In this document: positions 16,870-25,667 of the stretch, in pieces
Position numbering within the stretch: position 1 is the stretch's first letter
How the letters are laid out: each line of letters opens with the position of its first letter
Made by a program: the position numbers and the translations under genes
Notes under the pieces: model-generated
Told to the model about the DNA's origin: nothing
Database searches by the model: none
Seen by the model: the letters and a program-made list of their open reading frames with translations, nothing else
Origin: Thermus oshimai DSM 12092
GTDB taxonomy: Bacteria > Deinococcota > Deinococci > Deinococcales > Thermaceae
Length of the DNA: 64,000 bases
Assembly (NCBI RefSeq): GCF_000373145.1
Contig: NZ_KB890619.1
Coordinates: 127,982-191,981 of the forward strand
Direction of reading: 5' to 3'

Positions 16870-18168
16870 TCACTTGCCCACGCAGAAGTTGCGGAAGACC
16901 CGGTCCACCACCTCTTCCGTCACGTCCCGCCCGAGAAGGGCGTTCAGGGCCCGCACCGCCTCCTCCAGGGCCAGGCCCATGAGGTCCTCGGGGAGGGTGA
17001 GGGCCTCCTCCAGCCGCTCCTTGGCCCGGAGGAGGGCCTCCTTCTGCCGGCCGCTGAGGAAGACCCCGCCTTCCCCCCCCTCCCCCAGGAGGGCCTCGCG
17101 GATGCGCGCCTTTAGGGCCAGAAGCCCCTCCCCCGTGAGGCTGGAAACCCGGAGGTACCGGGGGTCTTCCCAAAGGGGCGGGAGGTCGGCCTTGGTGGCC
17201 ACGTAGATCGTCCTCGGGGGAAGGGGGGGCGGGGTAGGCCTGGGGGCGCTGCTGTCCGCTAGGTACAGCACCAGGTCCGCCTCCTCCGCGATCCTCAGGG
17301 CCCTTTCCACCCCGGCCCGCTCAATGGGGTCTTCCGTCTCCCGCACCCCCGCGGTGTCCACGGCCACGAGGGGGATGCCGAAGAGCTCCAGGGGGGCCTC
17401 GAGGTAGTCCCGGGTGGTGCCGGGGATGGGGGAGACGAGGGCCCGTTCGTAGCCGAGGAGGGCGTTCAGGAGGCTGCTCTTCCCCGCGTTCGGAGCCCCG
17501 ATGAGGGCCAGGCGGGCCCCCCTTTGGGCCAGGGCCGAGGCCCGGGCCTGGGCGAGAAGGCCCTCCACCTCCCCAAGGGCCTCCCGGATGACCGTTGCCG
17601 CCTCGTGGGGCTCCACCCCCTCCTCGGGGTAGTCCAGGAGGGCCTGGACGTGGGCCAGGAGGTCCAGGAGCTTACCCTGTAGGGCCTCTATCCGCCGGGA
17701 GAGGGCCCCCTCGAGGCCCCGCAGGGCCTGCCGCCGGGCAAGCTCCCCTTCCGCCTCTATGAGGGCCAGGACGGCTTCCGCCTGGGCCAGGTCCATCTTC
17801 CCGTTGAGGTAGGCCCTCAAGGTGAACTCCCCCGGCCCCGCCATCCGGGCCCCCGCCGCGAGGAGGGCCTCCACCGCCCGGCGGAGGACCGCGGGGGAGC
17901 CGTGGAGGTGGAACTCCAGGAGGTCCTCCCCGGTGTAGGACCGGGGGGCGCGGAAGACGAGGAGGAGGGCTTGGTCTATGGCTTCCCCGGTCCTCGGGTC
18001 CACCAGGTGGCCCAGGGTGAACCGCCCCCCCTTCATCCCCCTGGGGTCTTTGCCCCGGAAGACCCGGGCCCCGATCTCCAAAGCGCCCTTCCCCGAAAGG
18101 CGCACCACCCCGATGGCCCCCTTCCCCGGGGGCGTGGCCACGGCGCAGATGGGGTCTTTGAGGTGCAT
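16870..18168 (-). CDS. mnmE: tRNA modification GTPase MnmE (TrmE)
   Basis: This 432-residue protein acts with MnmG to modify the wobble uridine (cmnm5U) of several tRNAs. The N-terminal folate-binding domain has ICAVATPPGKGAIGVVRLSG. The inserted G domain has GAPNAGKSS (G1, about 222), TTRD (G2), DTAG (G3) and TKAD (G4). The C terminus FCVGK has the catalytic cysteine of the FC[IV]GK motif. Start ATG shares its A with the hemL stop (TGATG), so translation is coupled to hemL. No mnmG is in the window. Confidence 0.97.
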   Translation of the reverse strand: MHLKDPICAVATPPGKGAIGVVRLSGKGALEIGARVFRGKDPRGMKGGRFTLGHLVDPRTGEAIDQALLLVFRAPRSYTGEDLLEFHLHGSPAVLRRAVEALLAAGARMAGPGEFTLRAYLNGKMDLAQAEAVLALIEAEGELARRQALRGLEGALSRRIEALQGKLLDLLAHVQALLDYPEEGVEPHEAATVIREALGEVEGLLAQARASALAQRGARLALIGAPNAGKSSLLNALLGYERALVSPIPGTTRDYLEAPLELFGIPLVAVDTAGVRETEDPIERAGVERALRIAEEADLVLYLADSSAPRPTPPPLPPRTIYVATKADLPPLWEDPRYLRVSSLTGEGLLALKARIREALLGEGGEGGVFLSGRQKEALLRAKERLEEALTLPEDLMGLALEEAVRALNALLGRDVTEEVVDRVFRNFCVGK

Positions 18169-19442
18169 CAGAGGGCGTGGCGTAGGGCTTCCAGGGTCTG
18201 GTCCAGGTCCTCTTCCGTGTGGGCCACAGAGAGGAAGGCCGCCTCAAAGTTGGAAGGGGGCCAGTAGACGCCCCGGTCCAGAAGCCCGTGGAAGAAGCGC
18301 TTGAAAAGCTCCGTGTCCGTCCTTTTGGCCTCGGCGAAGGTGCGCACCGGGCCTTCGGTGAAGAACACGGTGAGCATGGACCCCACCCGGTTCACCGTGT
18401 GGGGGATGCCCTTCTCCGTGAGGACCGCGCTTAAGCCCTCCTCCAGCCGCTTTCCCAGATCCTCCAGGTAGGCGTAGTGCCCCGGGTTTGCCTCCAGGAG
18501 CTCCAGGGTGGCGAGCCCCGAGGCCATGGCCAGGGGGTTCCCGGAGAGGGTCCCCGCCTGGTAGACGGGGCCTAGGGGGGCCACCTTCTCCATGACCTCC
18601 CGCCTTCCCGCGTAGGCCGCGGCGGGGAGGCCCCCGCCCAGGACCTTGCCCAGGGTGACCAGGTCGGGCTTGAGGCCAAAGAGCTCCGTGGCCCCGCCAA
18701 AGGCCAGGCGGAAGCCGGTCATGACCTCGTCGGCGATGAGGAGGACCCCGTATTCCTTGGCCTCGTGGAGCGCTTGTAGGAACGCCTCCGTGGGGACGAG
18801 GACCCCGGCGTTCCCCACCACGGGCTCAAAGATGATGGCCGCGATCTCCTCCCCGCGCGTCCTTAGGACTTCCCGGAGGCTTTCTGCGTCGTTGTACTCC
18901 AGGACCAGGGTGAGCCGGGCGTAGGCCTCGGGGACCCCGGCGCTCGTGGGCACCCCGAAGGTGAGGGCCCCGCTTCCCGCCTCCACCAGGAGGCCGTCCG
19001 CGTGGCCGTGGTAGTTCCCCCGGAACTTCACGATAAGGTCGCGCCCCGTGTAGCCCCGGGCGAGCCTCAAGGCGCTCATGGTGGCCTCAGTCCCCGAGCT
19101 CACGAAGCGCACCAGGTCCACCCAGGGGTAGGCCTGCTTCACCTTCTTGGCGAGCTCCACCTCCAAGGGGTGCGGGGCCCCGAAGGTGAGGCCCCCTTCC
19201 ATGGTCTTTTGCACCCGCCTCAGGACCTCGGGGTGGGCGTGGCCCAGGATGAGGGGCCCCCAGCTCAGGACGTAGTCCAGGTAGCGGTTCCCGTCCAGGT
19301 CGTACACGTAGGCCCCTTCCCCCCGGACCAGGTAAGGGGGGGTGCCCCCCACGGCGCGGAAGGCGCGCACGGGGCTGGATACCCCGCCCGGGATGTGCCT
19401 TTGGGCCTCTTGGAAGAGCGCTTCGGAACGCGTGCGGTCCAT
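18168..19442 (-). CDS. hemL: Glutamate-1-semialdehyde 2,1-aminomutase
   Basis: This 424-residue PLP enzyme converts glutamate-1-semialdehyde to 5-aminolevulinate for tetrapyrrole synthesis. RHIPGGVSSPVRAFRAVGGTPP is the family N terminus. FRGNYHGHADGLLVEAGSG and VTLGKVLGGGLPAAAYAG (PLP lysine, about residue 265) are diagnostic. The open frame runs 16 codons further upstream, but ATG 19442 gives the usual N terminus. The upstream strip is also needed for the divergent gene at 19492. mnmE follows with a one-base overlap. Confidence 0.97.
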   Translation of the reverse strand: MDRTRSEALFQEAQRHIPGGVSSPVRAFRAVGGTPPYLVRGEGAYVYDLDGNRYLDYVLSWGPLILGHAHPEVLRRVQKTMEGGLTFGAPHPLEVELAKKVKQAYPWVDLVRFVSSGTEATMSALRLARGYTGRDLIVKFRGNYHGHADGLLVEAGSGALTFGVPTSAGVPEAYARLTLVLEYNDAESLREVLRTRGEEIAAIIFEPVVGNAGVLVPTEAFLQALHEAKEYGVLLIADEVMTGFRLAFGGATELFGLKPDLVTLGKVLGGGLPAAAYAGRREVMEKVAPLGPVYQAGTLSGNPLAMASGLATLELLEANPGHYAYLEDLGKRLEEGLSAVLTEKGIPHTVNRVGSMLTVFFTEGPVRTFAEAKRTDTELFKRFFHGLLDRGVYWPPSNFEAAFLSVAHTEEDLDQTLEALRHAL

Positions 19443-19491
19443 CCCCTTTACTTTACCGCCCCCCGCCCTCGAGGCGTGGGCCCCGGCCACC

Positions 19492-19875
19492 TTGACGGAA
19501 GAGACGGAGGCCTTGGGGCGGGCGGTGGCCCGCTTGGAGGCGGCCTTGGCTCATCCTAAAGACGAGTTCGTTCGCGACTCCGCTATCCAGCGGTTTGAGT
19601 TCTGCTTTGAACTGGCTTGGAAGGCCCTCAAGGCTTACTTGGAGGTCCAGGGCCTCGAGGCCCGCTCGCCCCGGATGGCCCTCCGGCTGGCCTACGAGGT
19701 GGGCTTGGTGGAGGAGGGTCCGTGGCTTGGGCTTTTGGAACTCCGCAACCTAACCAGCCACACCTACGATGAGGCTTTGGCCGAGCGGGTCTACAGCGAG
19801 CTTCCCCAGGCCCTAAGCCTTCTTAAAGCCCTCCTTGAGCGCCTCGAAGCCGAGCTGGCCCGCGAGGAGCGCTGA
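19492..19875 (+). CDS. Nucleotidyltransferase substrate-binding protein (HI0074 family)
   Basis: About 127 residues. DEFVRDSAIQRFEFCFELAWKALKAYLE and LRNLTSHTYDEALAERVYSELP match HI0074-type four-helix (HEPN-related) proteins, which normally pair with a minimal nucleotidyltransferase encoded next to them. No such partner is here: a terminator-like hairpin begins 16 bases after the stop. The start is uncertain. TTG 19492 lies where homologues begin, but the frame is open upstream into the hemL 5' region. It is divergent from hemL. Confidence 0.75.
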   Translation: MTEETEALGRAVARLEAALAHPKDEFVRDSAIQRFEFCFELAWKALKAYLEVQGLEARSPRMALRLAYEVGLVEEGPWLGLLELRNLTSHTYDEALAERVYSELPQALSLLKALLERLEAELAREER

Positions 19876-19890
19876 TGGGCTGGGTCCGCC

Positions 19891-19913
19891 AAAGCCCGGG
19901 CCTGGCTTTTTTT
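19891..19913 (+). terminator. Terminator after the HI0074-like gene
   Basis: AAAGCC, 7-base loop, GGCTTT followed by further T (seven T in all) forms a short intrinsic terminator on the plus strand. Confidence 0.7.
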
Positions 19914-19916
19914 GGA

Positions 19917-19948
19917 CCCCCCGCCCAAGCTTTCGCTTGGGCGGGGGG
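19917..19948 (-). terminator. Strong hairpin after the E1 beta gene
   Basis: A perfect 14-base-pair stem (arms 19917-19930 and 19935-19948) with a 4-base loop begins one base after the E1 beta stop codon. It has no T tract in the minus-strand direction, so it may end transcription poorly or protect the mRNA 3' end. Confidence 0.65.
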
Positions 19949-19949
19949 C

Positions 19950-20945
19950 CTAGTAGCTCAGGGCCTTCCTCAGGGCGGCGAGGACCCTCCGGGCGTTCGG
20001 GCGGTAGAGGTGCTCGATGGCGCTAAAGGGGGGGTAGGGGGCATCGTACCCCGCCACCCGGAGGACGGGGGCTTGGAGGTAGTCCAGGGCCCCTTCCGCG
20101 ATCCTGGCCGCCACCTCCGCCCCGAAGCCGCCGGTGCGCATGGCCTCGTAGACCACGATGGCCCGCCCCGTGGCCCGCACGGCCTCGAGGACCGTCTCCT
20201 CGTCCAGCGGCACCAGGGTTTCCAGGTCCACCACCGTGACCTCCACCCCTTCCCGCCCTGCCACCTCCGCCGCCTCCAGCATCACCTCCACCATCCCCCC
20301 GTAGCCGATGAGGGTGGCGGCCTTCCCTTCCCTTAAGACCCTGGCCTTCCCCAGAGGGAGGGTGTAGTAGCCCTCCGGAACCTCGGCCCGCGCCCCCCGG
20401 TAGAGCTTGATGGCCTCCAGGAAGAAGACCGGGTCCTCGTCCTCAATGGCCGCGAGGAGGAGGCCCTTGGCCCTTTCGGGGCTAGAGGGGATCACCACCT
20501 TCACCCCCGGGGTGTGGCAGAGGATGGCCTCGGGGGAGTCCGCGTGCTGCTCCGGGGTGTGGACCCCGCCCCCGTAAGGGGCCCGCACCACCACGGGAAG
20601 CCCCACCCGCCCCCGGGAGCGGTGCCGCCAGCGGCCCAGGTGGGAGAGGATCTGGTCCAGGGCGGGGTACAGGAAGCCCGCGAACTGGATCTCGGCCACG
20701 GGCCGCATCCCCCCCATGGCCAGGCCGATGGCCAGCCCCAGGATGCCGCTTTCCGCCAGGGGGGTGTCAAAGACCCGCGCCTCCCCGTGCTTGGCCTGGA
20801 GCCCCTCCGTGACCCGGAAGACCCCCCCAAGCCGCCCCACGTCCTCCCCGAAGACGAGGACCCTGGGGTCCTGCGCCAGGGCCAGGTCCAGGGCCTCGTT
20901 GATGGCCTGGACCATGTTCAGGACCCGCGTCTTTTCCTTCACCAT
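19950..20945 (-). CDS. 2-oxoacid dehydrogenase E1 component, beta subunit
   Basis: This 331-residue protein forms the alpha2beta2 E1 that decarboxylates a 2-oxoacid with thiamine diphosphate. [34 protein letters not shown] and [32 protein letters not shown] are classic E1 beta sequences. It differs clearly from the T. thermophilus branched-chain E1 beta that I remember, so it is a second paralogue. Substrate could be pyruvate or branched-chain 2-oxoacids. Its start overlaps the end of the E1 alpha gene by 7 bases. No E2 or E3 gene is in the window. Confidence 0.9.
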   Translation of the reverse strand: MVKEKTRVLNMVQAINEALDLALAQDPRVLVFGEDVGRLGGVFRVTEGLQAKHGEARVFDTPLAESGILGLAIGLAMGGMRPVAEIQFAGFLYPALDQILSHLGRWRHRSRGRVGLPVVVRAPYGGGVHTPEQHADSPEAILCHTPGVKVVIPSSPERAKGLLLAAIEDEDPVFFLEAIKLYRGARAEVPEGYYTLPLGKARVLREGKAATLIGYGGMVEVMLEAAEVAGREGVEVTVVDLETLVPLDEETVLEAVRATGRAIVVYEAMRTGGFGAEVAARIAEGALDYLQAPVLRVAGYDAPYPPFSAIEHLYRPNARRVLAALRKALSY

Positions 20946-21979
20946 ACCTCCTCCAGGTGAAGGCCCTGCCTCAAGGCCTCAAAGGCCCGCCTTTGGTCGG
21001 GGCCCATCTCCTTGTACACGTGCTCCACGATCTCCTCGGGGCGGGGCTCGGGGGCGCTGTCCGCAAGGGCGAGCTCCCGGGCGAACTCCTCTTCCAGCTC
21101 CCCTAGGAGGGCCCTTTCCTCCTCCTCCCCCCAAAGCCCCCCCTCCTCCAGGGCCTTGCGGAAGCGGAGGACGGGGTCCTTCTTCCGCCAGGCCTCCTCC
21201 TCCTCCCGGGTGCGGTAGCGGGAGGGGTCGTCGGAGGTGGTGTGGGGGGCCAGACGGTAGGTGAGGGCCTCCAGGAGGGTGGGGCCCTCCCCCTTGCGGG
21301 CCCTTTCCACGGCCTTCTTGGCCTCGAGGTACACCGCCACGGCGTCGTTCCCGTCCACCACCACCCCCGGCATCCCGTACCCCTCCGCCTTTCGGGCGAT
21401 GTAGTCCACCCGCATCTGCCTATGCCGGGGCACGCTGATGGCGTAGCCGTTGTTCTGCACCAGGAAGATCACCGGGGCCTGGAAGACCGCGGCGAAGTTG
21501 AGCCCTTCGTGGAAGTCCCCTTCGCTGGTCCCCCCGTCCCCAATGCTGGTGGCCACCACCCACCCTTCCCCCCGGTGGCGCCCGGCCAGGGCCAGGCCCA
21601 CCGCCTGGGGGATCTGGGTGGCGATGGGGATGTAGGGGTTTACCGCCCGCACCCCCTCGGGGAAGCCCCAGCCCGCGGGGTGGGCCCGCCAGTAGAGGAG
21701 GAGGACGTGGATGGGCACCCCCCGGGTGAGGAGGAGGGCCGTCTCCCGGTAGGAGGGCACCACCCAGTCCCCCTCCCCCAGGGCCAGGCCCACCCCCACC
21801 TGGGCCGCCTCCTGCCCCATGAAGGGGGCGTAGACCCCAAGCCGCCCCTGGCGCTGGAGGGTCATGGCCTTCTCATCAAAAAACCGGGCCCGCCGCATGG
21901 CCCGGTACAGCCTCAAGGCTTCCCCCTTTTCTAGGGGAAGCTCGCCTCTTTCCAGGTACCCCACTGGCTTTAGCTTCAC
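20939..21979 (-). CDS. 2-oxoacid dehydrogenase E1 component, alpha subunit
   Basis: This 346-residue partner of the E1 beta encoded just downstream has the thiamine-diphosphate motif [20 protein letters not shown]...[10 protein letters not shown]. It also has a phosphorylation-loop-like segment, [16 protein letters not shown]. The open frame is longer upstream, but GTG 21979 overlaps the stop of the aminotransferase gene (GTGA) and gives the usual N terminus. The operon order aminotransferase - E1 alpha - E1 beta suggests that the oxoacid product of transamination could feed this dehydrogenase; that is inference. Confidence 0.9.
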   Translation of the reverse strand: MKLKPVGYLERGELPLEKGEALRLYRAMRRARFFDEKAMTLQRQGRLGVYAPFMGQEAAQVGVGLALGEGDWVVPSYRETALLLTRGVPIHVLLLYWRAHPAGWGFPEGVRAVNPYIPIATQIPQAVGLALAGRHRGEGWVVATSIGDGGTSEGDFHEGLNFAAVFQAPVIFLVQNNGYAISVPRHRQMRVDYIARKAEGYGMPGVVVDGNDAVAVYLEAKKAVERARKGEGPTLLEALTYRLAPHTTSDDPSRYRTREEEEAWRKKDPVLRFRKALEEGGLWGEEEERALLGELEEEFARELALADSAPEPRPEEIVEHVYKEMGPDQRRAFEALRQGLHLEEVW

Positions 21980-23097
21980 GCCTGGGAGTTTACCACAGCC
22001 CCAAGGCGCTCCAATGCGAGCTCCAGCTCCTCCTCCTTCTTGCAGAAGGCGAAGCGGAAAAGCCCTTGGGGCGGGTTTTCCCGGTAGAAGGCCTCCCCCG
22101 GGATGAGGGCCACCCGCGCCCTTTCCAAGAGGCGGAAGGCCTCCCACCCCGGAAGCTCGGCCATGAGGAAGTAGGTCCCCTGGGGGAGGAAGGCTTTGAG
22201 GCCCAGGGCCTTTAGGCCTTCGTAGAGGAGGTCCCGCCTTCTCCGGTAGCCCTCCCGCAGGGCCTCGTAAAACCCCTCCCGCCGCGCCACCCTTAAGGCC
22301 TCCGCCACCCCGGCCTGCAGGGGGCTTGGGGCGGAGAAGCTCGTCCACTGGCGCATCCCCGCCAGGGTCCCCATGTAGTCCTTCGGCCCCACGATCCAGC
22401 CCACCCGGTAGCCGGTGGCCTCGAGGCGCTTCCCCGCGCTCCCCACGGTGAAGGTCCGCTCCGGGGCGAGGTCCTTTAGGCGGGGTGGGGGCGAGGGGGT
22501 GTAGTAGAGCTCGTCGTAGACCTCGTCGGAGATGAGGAAGAGGCCCTTCCGCCGGGCAAGCTCGGCCACGGCCTTAAGCTCATCCTCCCGGAAGACCAGG
22601 CCCGTGGGGTTCATGGGGGCGTTGAGGAGGAGGGCCCGGGTCCTTTCCGAGACCGCCCCTTCCAGGGCCTTTAGGTCCAGCCGGAAGCCCTCTTCCCCGA
22701 GGTCCACCCGGACCAGCCTGGCCTCGGCCCCCGCCAGGAAGGCGTCCGGCAGGTACACGTCAAAGAAGGGCTCCAGGACCACCACCTCGTCCCCGGGGCC
22801 CACCAGGCTTTGCAGGAGGACGTAAAGGGCCTCCGTGGCCCCTGAGGTGACCACCACGCCCTCGGGCTCCACCCCGAACTCCTCGGCCAAGGCCTCCCGC
22901 AAAAGGGGCAGGCCCGCCGGGGGGGCGTACTGGTCGTAGCGGCCCAGGGCCCGCCCCACGGCCTCGAGGAGGAAGGCGGGCGGGGGGGTGGAGGGGAAGC
23001 CCTGGCCCAGGTTCACCGCCCCGAGCCTCGCGGCCAGGGCGCTCATCTTGGGGAAGATGCTCTCCTTGGCGGCTTGGGTCCGGGGGTGGAGGCGCAT
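21976..23097 (-). CDS. PLP aminotransferase, glutamine/aromatic type
   Basis: This 373-residue fold-type I aminotransferase starts RLHPRTQAAKESIFPKMSALAARLGAVNLGQGFP, nearly the sequence I remember for the T. thermophilus glutamine:phenylpyruvate (kynurenine-aminotransferase-like) enzyme. The PLP lysine is in GSAGKRLEATGYRVGW (about 228); NPTG and YDELYY motifs are present. The E. coli relative YbdL prefers methionine. TAGACT lies 7 bases before the ATG on the minus strand. It is the first gene of the operon with E1 alpha and beta. Confidence 0.9.
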   Translation of the reverse strand: MRLHPRTQAAKESIFPKMSALAARLGAVNLGQGFPSTPPPAFLLEAVGRALGRYDQYAPPAGLPLLREALAEEFGVEPEGVVVTSGATEALYVLLQSLVGPGDEVVVLEPFFDVYLPDAFLAGAEARLVRVDLGEEGFRLDLKALEGAVSERTRALLLNAPMNPTGLVFREDELKAVAELARRKGLFLISDEVYDELYYTPSPPPRLKDLAPERTFTVGSAGKRLEATGYRVGWIVGPKDYMGTLAGMRQWTSFSAPSPLQAGVAEALRVARREGFYEALREGYRRRRDLLYEGLKALGLKAFLPQGTYFLMAELPGWEAFRLLERARVALIPGEAFYRENPPQGLFRFAFCKKEEELELALERLGAVVNSQA

Positions 23098-23143
23098 GAT
23101 CTTAAGTCTAGACCTTGGGCGTGCGCATTGGGAGGGTTGGGCC

Positions 23144-23505
23144 TTAGATGGGTAACCGACGCAGGCGGATCCGCTCGTCCTCTACCACCACCAAGGCGCC
23201 TGCCTGCAGATCTTCCCGTAGGTCGTTCAGGATACTTACCAGCTTCGGGCCTACCACCCCAGGCCTTAGGTCGCTGGTGCGGAGCAACACCACGCTGGGC
23301 TGGGTGGTCTGCTTGAGCGCAAGGAGGGTTCCCATGTCCTGGTCATGGGTGAGGAGCACGTATTCTCCCCGGATTGCGGCTTCAAGTAGCTCCTCGTCTT
23401 GGCGTTGAGGGCTTCTAAAGAGGACCAATGGACAGCGATGAGGCCATGCTCCCCCAGAAACCCGACCCACCTGGGGGTAAGGTTGACATCCACCAGAATC
23501 TTCAG
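23144..23505 (-). pseudogene. DUF5615 PIN-like toxin gene, frameshifted
   Basis: The N-terminal part (ILVDVNLTPRWVGFLGEHGLIAVHWSSL) is in one frame. The remainder (DEELLEAAIRGEYVLLTHDQDMGTLLAL and PSVVLLRTSDLRP) is in another. Joined, they give a complete DUF5615 protein of about 120 residues with the aspartates of this PIN-like nuclease fold. The frame changes near 23398-23402, where GCCAAGACGAG would read correctly if one G were added (NAKDEE). It overlaps the end of the DUF433 gene, its usual partner. The start may be CTG 23505 or GTG 23493. It is either a real one-base deletion or a sequencing error. Confidence 0.82.
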
Positions 23506-23717
23506 GCCCTTACCTCCTGGTCTGCAAGGTGGGCAGCGTAGGCTAAGGCGGCGTCTATGTCCTCAGGCTCCAAATACGGGTAGTCCTGGAGGATCTCCTC
23601 CGGGGTTTGGTGCCTAAGGAGGGTCAGAAGGGTACCCACGGTGATGCGCATGCCCCGGATACAGGGTTTGCCGCCCATCACCTTAGGGTCAACGGTGATC
23701 CGTTCTTCCCAGCCCAT
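23502..23717 (-). CDS. DUF433 antitoxin-like protein
   Basis: This 71-residue protein, WEERITVDPKVMGGKPCIRGMRITVGTLLTLL...TPEEILQDYPYLEPEDIDAALAYA, is a full-length DUF433 domain with a helix-turn-helix-like N-terminal part. DUF433 genes commonly sit just upstream of DUF5615 genes and are predicted antitoxins. It is intact although its partner is frameshifted. TACAAT on the minus strand (23724-23729) lies 6 bases before its ATG, suggesting a leaderless transcript. Confidence 0.88.
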   Translation of the reverse strand: MGWEERITVDPKVMGGKPCIRGMRITVGTLLTLLRHQTPEEILQDYPYLEPEDIDAALAYAAHLADQEVRA

Positions 23718-23764
23718 GCTTTCATTGTAGGTGCTTTTCCCTAGGCTGGGGGACGGGCAAACCT

Positions 23765-24517
23765 CTACCCCGCGATGCGGAGAAGGGCCAGGAAGCTTTC
23801 CAGCTCCAGGCTCGCCCCCCCCACCAGGCCCCCGTCCACGTTGGGCTGGGAGAGGAGGTCGGCGAAGTTCTTGGGGTTCACGCTCCCCCCATAGAGGATG
23901 CGCACCCGTTCCCCAAAGCCCGCCCCGTACCGCTCGGAGAGGGCCTGGCGGAGGGCCCGGTGCATGGCCTCGGCGTCGGAGGGGGTGGCGTTTTTCCCGG
24001 TGCCGATGGCCCAGACGGGCTCGTAGGCCACCACCAGGGCCTCGGGGGCAGGGGGCTCCACGCCCCGGAGGCTTTCCAGGAGCTGGTTCAGGGTGTAGGG
24101 CACGGCCTCGCCCCGCTCCCTGACCTCCAGGGGCTCCCCCACGCAGAGGATGGGGGTGATCCCCTCCTCTAGAAGCCTTTTCGCCTTCTCCGCCACCAGG
24201 GCGTCGGTTTCCCCGTGGTAGCGGCGGCGCTCCGAGTGGCCCACGATGGCGTAGCGGCAGCCGAGGTCTTTCAGCATCCGTGCGGACACCTCCCCGGTGT
24301 AGGCCCCCTCCCGGTGGGCGGAGACGTCCTGGGCCCCGTAGGCCACCTGGCTCCCCCCCAGGACCTCCTTGGCCACGGGGAGGATGGGGAAGGCGGGGAG
24401 GACCGCCGCTTCGGAATCCAAGGGGGGGAGGAGCCGTTTCAGCTCCGCAAGCCAGACCCGGGCCTCCGAGGGTACCTTGTGCATTTTCCAGTTGCCTGCC
24501 ACCAGCACCCGGCGCAT
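23765..24517 (-). CDS. tpiA: Triose-phosphate isomerase
   Basis: This 250-residue TIM-barrel enzyme interconverts dihydroxyacetone phosphate and glyceraldehyde 3-phosphate. The catalytic residues are visible: Lys11 (GNWKMHK), His94 (IVGHSERR) and Glu166 ([11 protein letters not shown]). The phosphate-gripping YGGSV and GLVGGASL loops are near the C terminus. TAAGAT lies 6 bases before the ATG on the minus strand, so it may have its own leaderless transcript although it is only 12 bases after the desaturase stop. Confidence 0.98.
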   Translation of the reverse strand: MRRVLVAGNWKMHKVPSEARVWLAELKRLLPPLDSEAAVLPAFPILPVAKEVLGGSQVAYGAQDVSAHREGAYTGEVSARMLKDLGCRYAIVGHSERRRYHGETDALVAEKAKRLLEEGITPILCVGEPLEVRERGEAVPYTLNQLLESLRGVEPPAPEALVVAYEPVWAIGTGKNATPSDAEAMHRALRQALSERYGAGFGERVRILYGGSVNPKNFADLLSQPNVDGGLVGGASLELESFLALLRIAG

Positions 24518-24529
24518 GGGGCCATCTTA

Positions 24530-25558
24530 TCAGGCCCTGGCCGGCTTTTGCCTCAGGCGGCGGTGGGCTTCCTTAAACCCCACCAGCTTCCTTTTTTCCT
24601 CGTCGTGGAGGTGCAGGTCCGCGAAGGCGATCTGGAAGGCATCCTTTAGGGTCACCGTGGGGGCCACCTTCACCAGGTCCACCTCCTCCTGGACCTTGGG
24701 CAGGTGGTAGTTGGGGATCTTGGGGGCCAGGTGGTGGATGTGGTGGAAGCCGATGTTCCCCGTGAGCCACTCTAGGACCTTGGGGAGCTTCAGGTAGGTG
24801 CTCCCCTCCATGGCCGCCTTCAGGTGCTCCCAGCGGGGGTCGTGCTCCCAGTAGGCGTCCTCAAACTGGTGCTGGACATAAAAGAGAAAGATCCCCACCA
24901 TGCCCGCCAGGTACTGGATGGGGAGGTAGACGAAAAGGAGGGTCTTCACGCCGAAGAGGAGGACGATGCCCGCGAGGAGGAGGGTGAGGAAAAGGTTGGT
25001 GAGGGCCACGCTGTTCCTCACCGAGGGCTTGTCCGATCCGTACCCCAGGGGCAGGCGGTAGGAGAGCATGAAGACGTACACCGGCCCGATGAAGAACATC
25101 ACGAAAGGGTTCCGGTAGACCCGGTACTTCAGGCGCTCCCAGGGGGTGGCCTTCAGGTACTCCTCCAGGGTCATGGTGTAGATGTCCCCCACGCCCCGCT
25201 TGTCCAGGTTGCCGCTGGTGGCGTGGTGGCGGGCGTGGGAGAGCTGCCAGTGGTGGTAGGGCACCAGGGTGAGCACCCCGGTGAAGAAGCCCAGGAGGTC
25301 GTTCATCCACCTCTTGGGGAAGAAGGAGCCGTGGCCCGCGTCGTGCTGGAGGATGAAAAGCCGCACCAGGAAAAGGGCGGCCACCATATCCAGGGCCAGG
25401 GTGAGGAGAAGGGAGACGGAGAGGGCCTTGTGGGCCAGGAAGAAGAGGAGGAGGAGGGGGAGGAGGGTGTCCGCCACCTGGCGGAGGCTTCTTAGGGTGT
25501 CCGGCTTGGCGTAGGGCTTGATGAGGGGGATCCAGTCTTGGGGTTTGGGCTTGTCCAT
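24530..25558 (-). CDS. Fatty acid desaturase, membrane di-iron type
   Basis: This 342-residue integral membrane enzyme has three histidine boxes: HDAGHGS (about 93), HARHH (about 130) and HHIHH (about 277). Four or more hydrophobic segments lie between them. It should introduce double bonds (or hydroxylate) acyl chains or carotenoid-type lipids; the substrate cannot be told from the sequence. Thermus membranes are rich in branched saturated chains, so the role is open. The open frame extends upstream, but ATG 25558 is preceded by AAGGAG. That ribosome-binding site is buried in a perfect inverted repeat (25560-25579). Confidence 0.9.
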   Translation of the reverse strand: MDKPKPQDWIPLIKPYAKPDTLRSLRQVADTLLPLLLLFFLAHKALSVSLLLTLALDMVAALFLVRLFILQHDAGHGSFFPKRWMNDLLGFFTGVLTLVPYHHWQLSHARHHATSGNLDKRGVGDIYTMTLEEYLKATPWERLKYRVYRNPFVMFFIGPVYVFMLSYRLPLGYGSDKPSVRNSVALTNLFLTLLLAGIVLLFGVKTLLFVYLPIQYLAGMVGIFLFYVQHQFEDAYWEHDPRWEHLKAAMEGSTYLKLPKVLEWLTGNIGFHHIHHLAPKIPNYHLPKVQEEVDLVKVAPTVTLKDAFQIAFADLHLHDEEKRKLVGFKEAHRRLRQKPARA

Positions 25559-25559
25559 A

Positions 25560-25579
25560 GCACTCCTTCTAGGGAGTGC
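25560..25579 (-). promoter_or_regulatory. Hairpin enclosing the desaturase ribosome-binding site
   Basis: On the minus strand GCACTCC, 6-base loop CTAGAA, GGAGTGC, then T and ATG. The 7-base-pair stem includes GGAG of the AAGGAG ribosome-binding site and ends one base before the start codon. It could hide the site in RNA, or be a DNA operator. Confidence 0.6.
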
Positions 25580-25667
25580 CTTCAGTTTACTCTGTACCCT
25601 GTGAGGGGGATGAGAGGACCATCTTAAGGTTCGTCTCACCTTGCTCTGTGAAAATGAATCTAAAGAC

